Shown piece after piece: positions 25,984 to 33,310 of a stretch of DNA of 64,000 nucleotides (its first letter is position 1; each line of letters starts with the position of its first letter). The notes below the pieces were generated by a model. The model saw nothing but the letters and a program-made list of their open reading frames with translations, was not told the DNA's origin and searched no databases. This DNA comes from Bacteroidales bacterium UBA6431 (GTDB lineage: Bacteria; Bacteroidota; Bacteroidia; Bacteroidales; UBA932), in NCBI GenBank assembly GCA_002439095.1, contig DJOT01000019.1:1-64000 (forward strand), in the 5' to 3' direction. Position numbers and translations under genes: made by a program.

Positions 25984-27318
25984 CTACTGATTGATGCGCT
26001 TGAGGATGGCCTCGGTCTGCGCCTCATATCCAGGCTTGTGCAGAAGTGCGAACATGTTCTTCTTGTAGGCTTCCACACCCGGCTGGTTGAACGGGTTGAT
26101 GCCGAGCAGGTATGCGCTCACCCCGCATGCAAATTCGAAGAAGTAGAAGATCGCGCCGAGGTTCTCCTCGTTGATACGCTCGATGCTGACCTCGATCTGC
26201 GGCACACCTCCATCTATATGGGCGAGCTTAGTGCCAAGCTGGGCCATAGCGTTGCAATGCTCCACCCTCTGGCCGGCAAGGTAGTTGAGCTGGTCAAGGT
26301 TCTGCTCATCGGAGCCGATCACCACTTCCCGGTTGGACTTCTCAACCTTCACAGTGGTCTCGAACATCACCCTGTCTCCCTCCTGTATGAACTGTCCCAT
26401 GGAGTGCAGGTCGGCCGTGCAGACTATGGATGCCGGGAAAATGCCCTTGAGGTCCTTGCCCTCGGACTCGCCGAAGAGCTGCTTCCACCACTCGCCGAGA
26501 TACTGGAGTTTAGGGTTGAAAGTCACGAGGATCTCGACCTTCTTCCCGAGCTCGGAATAGAGGAGATTGCGCATGGCGGCATACTTCACCGCGGCATTGT
26601 CCTCAGACTTCTTTAGGAGCTCGGCCCTCTCGGCTGCGGCTCCCTTGAGCATGGCGCGGATGTCGAAGCCGGCCAGCACTATAGGCAGAATGCCAACAGG
26701 AGTGAGTACAGAGTAGCGTCCGCCGACATTGTCCGGCACCACGAAAGTCTTGTAGCCCTCCTGCGTTGCAAGCGTCTTGAGCGCTCCCTTGTGGGCATCC
26801 GTGACGGCCACTATGCGTCCGGCGGCCTCTTCGCGTCCATAAGTCTTCTCGATGTAGGCCTTTACGATGCGGAATGCGACTGCCGGCTCCGTTGTGGTGC
26901 CGGACTTGGAGATCACCACGCAGGCCGTATTTCTGGTGGATGCAAGGTCCATCAACTCGGCAAGATACTCTTCAGAAAGATTATTGCCGGCAAAGACCAC
27001 CTGAGGTGCGTCAGCCTTGCGGACGAAACTGCTGGAAAGGGCCTCGATGGCGCAGCGTGCTCCGAGATATGAGCCCCCGATGCCGATGACTATGACAAGA
27101 TCCACTCCCTTGGCTTTCCAGGCATCGCGTATATCCTCACAATCCTTGACAAGCGATTCCGGGGTATCCACCGGGAGAGTCTTCCATCCGAGGAAATCGT
27201 TTCCCTCGCCGTTGCCGGCTTCCAGGACGTCATAGGCTTCCAGAGCCTTCTTGACATACTTCTGATATTCTGCAGTATTGACAAAGGAGCTGCATCCCTC
27301 CACATTGACTTTTACCAT
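25984..27318 (-). CDS. pgi: Glucose-6-phosphate isomerase
   Basis: A 444-residue PGI, the short bacterial form. Sugar-phosphate binding segments are GIGGSYLGARCAIEAL, VISKSGTTTEPAVAFR and the C-terminal lysine region NPFNQPGVEAYKKNMFALL. It interconverts glucose 6-phosphate and fructose 6-phosphate in glycolysis. A -7 box lies 27 bases upstream. It converges on the lipoprotein gene with a 32-base gap and no clear hairpin. Confidence 0.97.
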   Translation of the reverse strand: MVKVNVEGCSSFVNTAEYQKYVKKALEAYDVLEAGNGEGNDFLGWKTLPVDTPESLVKDCEDIRDAWKAKGVDLVIVIGIGGSYLGARCAIEALSSSFVRKADAPQVVFAGNNLSEEYLAELMDLASTRNTACVVISKSGTTTEPAVAFRIVKAYIEKTYGREEAAGRIVAVTDAHKGALKTLATQEGYKTFVVPDNVGGRYSVLTPVGILPIVLAGFDIRAMLKGAAAERAELLKKSEDNAAVKYAAMRNLLYSELGKKVEILVTFNPKLQYLGEWWKQLFGESEGKDLKGIFPASIVCTADLHSMGQFIQEGDRVMFETTVKVEKSNREVVIGSDEQNLDQLNYLAGQRVEHCNAMAQLGTKLAHIDGGVPQIEVSIERINEENLGAIFYFFEFACGVSAYLLGINPFNQPGVEAYKKNMFALLHKPGYEAQTEAILKRINQ

Positions 27319-27344
27319 AGCTTATAGAGTCTTATCAAATTACG

Positions 27345-27352
27345 CAAATTTA
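27345..27352 (-). promoter_or_regulatory. -7 box for pgi
   Basis: TAAATTTG on the minus strand matches TAnnTTTG, 27 bases upstream of the pgi start. Confidence 0.55.
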
Positions 27353-27372
27353 AAAAAATTATGCATATAGTA

Positions 27373-28263
27373 TCATAACTGGGAGGCAAGCCACCGGCCT
27401 ATGAGGCCCAGCCTCTTCTCAAGGACGGGGAGGTCAAGGGTGGAGACAGTGTCGCTTGTCTTGTTGGTATTCATCGTGATGCCGGAAGTGAACATCACAC
27501 ACGGAATTCCGGCTTCAAGAAAGCAGCGCTGATCGCTTATCTTGCGGTAGAAGAGATCGGTGAAAGTGTCGCTGCCGTAGTAATCATAGATGAGGTCAAG
27601 CCTGTCCTCGCGGTTGGCATTCTCTATGGAAAAGCGGTACTGGCCGCCTCCGAGAGCCAGCAGGTAATCAGGCCTGTCCGCATGCACCGGCACAAGCGAG
27701 GAGCCGAGAATGTCCAGATTGACCATCCGGACTATCGGATACTCGAAGCGGTACTTTGCAAGGAAGGCCGACGAGCCGGAGAGGCTGGCATTGTGCCCGT
27801 CGAAAGCGACGAAGACCAAGCCTGTCCTGCCGGTGCAGAGTTCCGGCAAGGAGCGCACAAGACTCAGAAGCGCGGCCACGCCGGACGCATTGGAATCGGC
27901 CCCGGGATAGAAATCCCCACCCAGAGTGCCGAGCCCGTCATAATAGGCGCCGACGACTATATATTCCTCAAACCAGCCGGGAGTGACCCCGACCACATTG
28001 TGTCCAGCTTTCCCCCCATGGACAAACGACTGCACCGATGTGCGCAGCCCTGCGTCACGCATCTGCCGCAACAGATAGAATGCCACATCCTGAGAGCCGG
28101 CGCTGCCCATTCCCCTCCCTGCGCGGAGCGAATCTGTAAGAAATATTAGTTCCTCCTCACAGCCGCCCATAGGATGAGAGAAGCCACGGAACGTGGCAGC
28201 CCTCAAGGTCAGACAGCAGCACGCAAGGCACGAAAGGACAAGAAATTTGAATCCGGTTTCCAA
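27373..28263 (-). CDS. M28 peptidase homologue lacking most metal ligands
   Basis: A 296-residue exported protein (signal METGFKFLVLSCLACCCLTLRA). The M28 aminopeptidase fold is recognisable: VVGAYYDGLG, GADSNASGVAALL, FVAFDGHNASLSGS, VNLDILGSS and NKTSDTVSTLD. In active M28 enzymes these positions read GAHYD, GADDNASG, FxGEExGLxGS, NLDMIG and YHxxxDT. Here the first His is Tyr, the Glu-Glu pair is Gly-His, and the last His is Asn, while the two Asp remain. It is therefore probably catalytically inactive or uses altered metal binding. The start is TTG; no ATG exists upstream in frame before a stop. Confidence 0.82.
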   Translation of the reverse strand: METGFKFLVLSCLACCCLTLRAATFRGFSHPMGGCEEELIFLTDSLRAGRGMGSAGSQDVAFYLLRQMRDAGLRTSVQSFVHGGKAGHNVVGVTPGWFEEYIVVGAYYDGLGTLGGDFYPGADSNASGVAALLSLVRSLPELCTGRTGLVFVAFDGHNASLSGSSAFLAKYRFEYPIVRMVNLDILGSSLVPVHADRPDYLLALGGGQYRFSIENANREDRLDLIYDYYGSDTFTDLFYRKISDQRCFLEAGIPCVMFTSGITMNTNKTSDTVSTLDLPVLEKRLGLIGRWLASQL

Positions 28264-28282
28264 TTCGGGTGCGATTATTGAT

Positions 28283-28298
28283 TATCTTTGCAAAGTTA
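28283..28298. promoter_or_regulatory. Abutting face-to-face -7 boxes for the TPR and M28 genes
   Basis: TATCTTTG (28283-28290, plus) abuts CAAAGTTA (28291-28298), which is TAACTTTG on the minus strand. Each box lies within the other's expected initial transcript, so the two promoters overlap fully. Confidence 0.5.
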
Positions 28299-30281
28299 AT
28301 GAAAAAGTCCGTTCTGACGACAATAATAGTGCTGCTGTCATGCGCAACTTCCGCTCTCGCCCAATACGACAAGGATGTATTCATGTGGAGGGGGCGGCAG
28401 GCTTTGTCTGACGGCAAATATGCCCAGGCCATAGAGAACTTCAATGTCCTCACACGTCTGGACACCACGAGCTACTGGGGCTTCTTCTTCAGAGGCATCG
28501 CAAAATACAATCTCGGGGATCTGCGCGGAGCCGACACCGACTTCAGCACCTCGGTGCGCCTCAACCCCGTCTTCACCAACGGCTATCACTACCTCGGCAT
28601 CACAAAGAGCCGTTTCGGCGAATATGATGAAGCCTACAAGGACTTCCGTAAGGCTCTGGAACTCCGCCCCGGGCAGTACGGAATCTACTTCTCAAGGGGC
28701 GTGACATCGTTCCTCGCCCAGAAGTTCCAGGACGCCGTGCAGGACTTCGACACCTATATAAAGAAAGAGCCGAAAGACCCCGCCGCTTACCTCAACCGCG
28801 GAGCCTCGTACCTGTTCCTCAAAGACACAGTCAAGGCCCTGAGCGACTACGACCTCGCCATCAAACTGGACCGTTTCGACCCGGAGGGCTATATCCGCAG
28901 GGCGCGGGTGCGATCTGACCGCAAGGAGTTCAAGGAAGCCCTTTCCGACCTTGACAAAGCCATAGAACTCGACTCCAGCAGCACTTTCGCCTACTTCAAC
29001 AGGGCGCTTATCAGATACGAGCTGAAGGACTACAACAGCGCCATGTCCGACCTCAACACCGTCCTGCGCCACGAACCCGGCAATGCTCTGACCCTGTACA
29101 ACAGGAGCCTCATATATGCTCAGGTCGGCGCCTATGAAGACGCGCTCGAAGACATGGACCGCGTGATAGGCATCAACCCCGGCAATGTGCTCGCCCACTT
29201 CAACAGGGCGGCGATATTCATTGAAATGGGACGGTGGAACGATGCCCTCCTGGACTACAACCGCGCGATAGAACTGTACCCGGACTTCGCCAAGGCCTAC
29301 CTCAACCGCTCTTATGTGGAGAACATGCTCGGCAGGACCAGAGAGTCGAAAGCGGACTACAGGACGGCCCAGGACAAGATCCGCGAGTACAAGGAGAAGA
29401 GCGGAAGCAGCGAATTCGCCGACACCACACGTAAATACAGTTCCCTGCTCGCACTTGACGCCGACTTCGCGAAAAAAGACTTTGACAACGAGCTTCTGCA
29501 GCACAGGGACATAGACATCAGGCTGAGACCGCTGTACCGGTTCAACCTCGTACGAGAGAAAGTCGATGCAGGTTCCACTCTCATGAAGAATTACGAGAAC
29601 GCCCTGATCGACAGATTCGTGGACGCCTCCCCACTGCCTATGGCGATAAGTAACGGAAAAAGCGATGGGGAGCAGACCTATGTCTTCGCCTCAAGTGCCG
29701 AGGAATACTTCGTCAAGGGACTGCAGGAGCTGCAGAACAAGCAGTTCAACGCGGCTCTGAGCTGGTTCGACAAGGCGGTGGACTCCGCCGGAGACAACGC
29801 CGCCAAAGATAAATACGCACGGTACTACAAGGCCTTCTACCTGATGAACAGAGGCGTGCTCAAGGCCGAGATGACGGACTTCATCGCCTCGCTGGAAGGA
29901 AGCGTGCAGACACTGTCAATGGACACGGAGGGTGCGGCAAGGGCAAGGGTCAACAGCCGCGTGGAGCGCAATTACGACTACTCCGAAGCCATAGCGGACA
30001 TCCGCGCAGCGCTCCAGATACTGCCGGACATCCCGTACCTGTATTTCGATCTGGGCAATCTGGAATGTCTTTCATCACAGTTCGTCAGCGCGATTGAAAA
30101 CTACGACAACGCCATCAGGCTGTACCCCGACATGGGAGATGCCTACTTCAACCGGGGACTCGTGCTGATATATCTCAAGGACAATGAGAAAGGCTGCATC
30201 GACCTCTCTCGGGCCGGAGAACTCGGGGTGGCGGACGCCTATGGCGTGATATCCAAATACTGCAAGGATGAAAACAATTAG
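28299..30281 (+). CDS. Secreted tetratricopeptide repeat protein
   Basis: A 660-residue protein with signal peptide (MKKSVLTTIIVLLSCATSALAQ). Residues about 30-370 are roughly ten tandem TPR units (for example AAYLNRGASYLFLKDTVKAL, AYFNRALIRYELKDYNSAM, VLAHFNRAAIFIEMGRWNDA). A less regular section follows, then three more TPRs at about 470-650. TPRs bind partner proteins; it probably acts in the periplasm as an assembly scaffold. The ATG at 28299 gives the signal peptide; a GTG at 28269 is upstream of the promoter and was rejected. Its 3' end overlaps the next gene by 14 bases. Confidence 0.88.
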   Translation: MKKSVLTTIIVLLSCATSALAQYDKDVFMWRGRQALSDGKYAQAIENFNVLTRLDTTSYWGFFFRGIAKYNLGDLRGADTDFSTSVRLNPVFTNGYHYLGITKSRFGEYDEAYKDFRKALELRPGQYGIYFSRGVTSFLAQKFQDAVQDFDTYIKKEPKDPAAYLNRGASYLFLKDTVKALSDYDLAIKLDRFDPEGYIRRARVRSDRKEFKEALSDLDKAIELDSSSTFAYFNRALIRYELKDYNSAMSDLNTVLRHEPGNALTLYNRSLIYAQVGAYEDALEDMDRVIGINPGNVLAHFNRAAIFIEMGRWNDALLDYNRAIELYPDFAKAYLNRSYVENMLGRTRESKADYRTAQDKIREYKEKSGSSEFADTTRKYSSLLALDADFAKKDFDNELLQHRDIDIRLRPLYRFNLVREKVDAGSTLMKNYENALIDRFVDASPLPMAISNGKSDGEQTYVFASSAEEYFVKGLQELQNKQFNAALSWFDKAVDSAGDNAAKDKYARYYKAFYLMNRGVLKAEMTDFIASLEGSVQTLSMDTEGAARARVNSRVERNYDYSEAIADIRAALQILPDIPYLYFDLGNLECLSSQFVSAIENYDNAIRLYPDMGDAYFNRGLVLIYLKDNEKGCIDLSRAGELGVADAYGVISKYCKDENN

Positions 30282-31068
30282 ATTCAAGTCCCTCTCCTCC
30301 GGAAGCTGCGGCAACTGCTACTTCCTCGGGATATTCAATGAGAAGGACTGCGAATATTCCATAATCATAGATGCCGGAGTCAGCACAAGACGCCTGACCA
30401 AAGAGCTCAAGGCCGACGGAGTCTCGACCGACAGCATCAATGCGATACTCATAACCCACAACCATCTGGATCACGTGCGCTCGCTGGGATCACTGTGCAA
30501 GCACCTGCACAAGCCAGTATGGTCCACCCCGGCACTCCTGAACGCCATGGCCGCCAGGATGACCGTGCAGGGCCAGCTCAACGGGTGCCGCCGCGACCTG
30601 AAGGAAGGCTGGAACGTGATAGTGCCCGGAAGAATTGAGGCCCGATACTTTGAAGTGCCACATGACGCAAAACAAACGGTCGGTTACGCCATAAGGCTTG
30701 ACGGGCTCAACTTTGTGATCATGACAGACACCGGCAGAGTGACCGCCGAGGCTTCAGAACTTGCAAAAGAGGCGTCATGCGTAGTTATTGAATCCAACTA
30801 CGACCCCGAGATGCTCAGCCACAGCTCCTACCCGGAAGAGCTGCGCAGCCGTATACGCAACGGACATGGTCACCTCTCCAACGAAGAATGCGCGCAGGCC
30901 GTTGCTGACTTCGCCCATGAGGGGCTGCGCAATGTGTTCCTCTGCCACCGCAGCGAGCACAACAACACCGCACAGCTGGCCTTCGACTGCACCCGCAAGG
31001 TGCTGGATCCGTCCATAAGACTGGTGGTGCTGCCCAGGATGACGGCCTCCCCGATGTTCGATTTGTAA
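30268..31068 (+). CDS. MBL-fold hydrolase (WalJ/YycJ-like)
   Basis: A 266-residue metallo-beta-lactamase-fold protein. The metal motif HxHxDH is HNHLDH (about residues 57-62), followed by GHLSNEEC and LCHRSEHNN. The N-terminal SLSSGSCGNCYFLG is typical of YycJ/WalJ proteins, which have exonuclease activity and affect cell-wall and DNA-repair phenotypes in other bacteria. Function here is inferred from family only. The start overlaps the TPR gene, indicating translational coupling. Confidence 0.85.
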   Translation: MKTIRFKSLSSGSCGNCYFLGIFNEKDCEYSIIIDAGVSTRRLTKELKADGVSTDSINAILITHNHLDHVRSLGSLCKHLHKPVWSTPALLNAMAARMTVQGQLNGCRRDLKEGWNVIVPGRIEARYFEVPHDAKQTVGYAIRLDGLNFVIMTDTGRVTAEASELAKEASCVVIESNYDPEMLSHSSYPEELRSRIRNGHGHLSNEECAQAVADFAHEGLRNVFLCHRSEHNNTAQLAFDCTRKVLDPSIRLVVLPRMTASPMFDL

Positions 31069-31076
31069 TTTATTGC

Positions 31077-31084
31077 TACCTTTG
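31077..31084 (+). promoter_or_regulatory. -7 box for the ABC exporter operon
   Basis: TACCTTTG matches TAnnTTTG and ends eight bases before the ATG at 31093. Confidence 0.5.
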
Positions 31085-31092
31085 CCATTCTT

Positions 31093-32922
31093 ATGAAAGA
31101 ATTCTGGAAAATACTCAAGCGCTACGTCGCTCCGTACAAGAAATATGTGGCGGGGTCCATCGTCATGAACATCCTCTCCGCGGTGTTCAACGTGTTCTCG
31201 TTCTCGCTTCTCATCCCTATTCTCCAGATTCTCTTCAATGTAGGGGACCAGACATACGAATTCATCCCATGGCATAGGGGCATGCCTTTCAGCGAGATCA
31301 CCAACAACGCATACTTCTATGTCTCCAGTTTCATTGAAGCCTCCGGAGCGAGCCGGGTCCTGCTGATGCTCTGCCTCGTGTTCTGCGCCATCGTGGTCGT
31401 CAAGACAGCCTGCTATTTCGGAGCAGCCGCGGTGATGGTGCCGATCCGTACCGGAGTGGTCAAGGATATGCGAGTGCAAATATATGACAAGATCCTCTCC
31501 CTGCCGCTGGGATTCTTCAGCCAGGAGCGCAAAGGGGACATCATAGCAAGGATCAGCGGCGACGTACAGGAAGTGGAGAACTCCATCTCCAGCACCATAG
31601 AAATGCTGATAAAAAACCCGATACTCATCATAATCTATCTCGGAGTCCTGTGCCGCATGTCGTGGCAGCTGACACTATTCACGGTGCTGTTCGCGCCGGC
31701 GATGATCGGCGTGATGAGCTTCATCGGGCGGAAGCTCAAGGCACAGTCAATAGAAGCGCAGCGTTACTGGAGCGATACCATGAGCCAGGTCGAGGAGACC
31801 CTCGGAGGGCTGAGGATAATCAAGGCCTTCCTCGCCGAGAAGAAGATGTCCGCACGCTTCGAGCAGGTCACAGAGGCCATGCGCAGCAAAAATACACGGG
31901 TCGCCATACGCCAGGCCAGCGCCCATCCGGTGAGCGAGCTTCTCGGTTCCGTGATGATCGCCATAGTGCTCTGGTTCGGCGGCACACTCATCCTCGGAGA
32001 GCATGCAGTGATAGACGCGCCTTCATTCATGGCATATATGGCCATACTCTACAGCGTCATCCAGCCTATAAAAGACCTCTCGAAAGCAGCCTACGGCATC
32101 CCTAAGGGCCTTGCGTCAATGGAAAGGATCAATGTGATACTCGATGCCAAGAACGACATAGCAGAGCCGGCCAATCCTGTAAGTATCAAATCATTCAACT
32201 CCGGCATAGAATTCCGGGACGTGCACTTCAGATATGAAAGCGGCAGGGAGATCCTGCACGGCATCAACCTCACGATACCGAAAGGCCACAATGTGGCCAT
32301 AGTCGGGGCAAGCGGCGCGGGAAAATCCACTCTTGTAGACCTCATCCCACGTTTTTATGACCCGAGCGAAGGCAGCATCCGCATCGATGGCATCGACATC
32401 AAGGATGTCAGCACCCGTGACCTCCGTTCTCTGATGGGGAACGTCAACCAGGACCCTATTCTTTTCAACGACACCATATTCAACAACATCGCCTTCGGAG
32501 TGGAGAACGCCACGATGGAGCAGGTGGTGGCTGCGGCTAAGATCGCCAACGCACACGAGTTCATCATCACAAAACCGGAAGGATATGACACCTGCATCGG
32601 AGACCGCGGCGTGATGCTCTCGGGAGGACAACGCCAGCGCATCAGCATCGCGAGGGCTATTCTGAAGAATCCGCCGATCCTCATTCTCGATGAAGCCACA
32701 GCATCTCTGGACACTGAATCGGAAAGGATGGTCCAGGACGCTCTGGATTACCTCATGAGCAACCGCACCACCATATCCATAGCCCACAGGCTCAGCACGG
32801 TAAAAAAGGCGGACGAGATAATAGTGATGAACGAGGGGCGCATCGTGGAAAGAGGAAGCCACGACGAACTCATCGCGCTTGACGGTTATTATAGAAAACT
32901 CTATGAAATGCAGACTTTGTAA
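31093..32922 (+). CDS. ABC exporter, fused permease-ATPase (MsbA-like)
   Basis: A 609-residue half-transporter. Residues about 20-330 hold six membrane helices; the nucleotide-binding domain (about 350-609) has Walker A GASGAGKST, signature LSGGQRQRISIARAI, Walker B ILILDEATASLD and the His switch SIAHRLST. The family homodimerises and flips lipids such as lipid A core (MsbA) or exports peptides and drugs. Substrate is not deducible. The VanZ-like gene begins inside its 3' end (20-base overlap). Confidence 0.9.
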   Translation: MKEFWKILKRYVAPYKKYVAGSIVMNILSAVFNVFSFSLLIPILQILFNVGDQTYEFIPWHRGMPFSEITNNAYFYVSSFIEASGASRVLLMLCLVFCAIVVVKTACYFGAAAVMVPIRTGVVKDMRVQIYDKILSLPLGFFSQERKGDIIARISGDVQEVENSISSTIEMLIKNPILIIIYLGVLCRMSWQLTLFTVLFAPAMIGVMSFIGRKLKAQSIEAQRYWSDTMSQVEETLGGLRIIKAFLAEKKMSARFEQVTEAMRSKNTRVAIRQASAHPVSELLGSVMIAIVLWFGGTLILGEHAVIDAPSFMAYMAILYSVIQPIKDLSKAAYGIPKGLASMERINVILDAKNDIAEPANPVSIKSFNSGIEFRDVHFRYESGREILHGINLTIPKGHNVAIVGASGAGKSTLVDLIPRFYDPSEGSIRIDGIDIKDVSTRDLRSLMGNVNQDPILFNDTIFNNIAFGVENATMEQVVAAAKIANAHEFIITKPEGYDTCIGDRGVMLSGGQRQRISIARAILKNPPILILDEATASLDTESERMVQDALDYLMSNRTTISIAHRLSTVKKADEIIVMNEGRIVERGSHDELIALDGYYRKLYEMQTL

Positions 32923-33310
32923 CATATTCAGGATTCTGCTCCTTGTCTATCTGGCGGGAGTGGCTTACCTGTGTTTCGGCAACTTCAACGACCTGCCTGA
33001 CATCCAGAAAACATTGTTCGGAATACCGATGGACAAGGTTGTCCACTTCGGGATGTTCTTTCCTGCCCCGCTGATAGGGTTCTTTGCATTCAACAAGGAG
33101 CCGCTCTCTCCAGGCAAGGCAGCGGTCACCCTGCTTTGTATATGCTCAATAGCCTGCGTCTTTGCCGGATTGACAGAGATCATCCAGGGCACACTGCCAT
33201 ACAGAAGCGAAGACATAAAAGATTTCGAGGCTGATTGTCTGGCCATAGGAATATCCACAGTGACAGTGTTCATTATCAATCTCTGCCTATACAAAAAGGC
33301 CTCAAGATGA
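32903..33310 (+). CDS. VanZ-like membrane protein
   Basis: A 135-residue protein with about four hydrophobic segments. The GIPMDKVVHFGMFF segment and AGLTEIIQGTLPYRSEDIKDFEADCLAIG are the VanZ-family signature (Asp-Lys-His and the Glu-x-x-Gln plus R-x-x-D-x-x-D blocks). The family is linked to glycopeptide tolerance and envelope functions but its chemistry is unknown. The ATG at 32903 lies in the end of the ABC gene; the stop overlaps the next start (ATGA). Confidence 0.82.
   Translation: MKCRLCNIFRILLLVYLAGVAYLCFGNFNDLPDIQKTLFGIPMDKVVHFGMFFPAPLIGFFAFNKEPLSPGKAAVTLLCICSIACVFAGLTEIIQGTLPYRSEDIKDFEADCLAIGISTVTVFIINLCLYKKASR

Noticed and set aside
28303..30281. CRISPR-like or DNA-level tandem repeat in the TPR gene
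   Set aside because: The periodicity is at the protein level (34-residue TPRs); the DNA copies are diverged.
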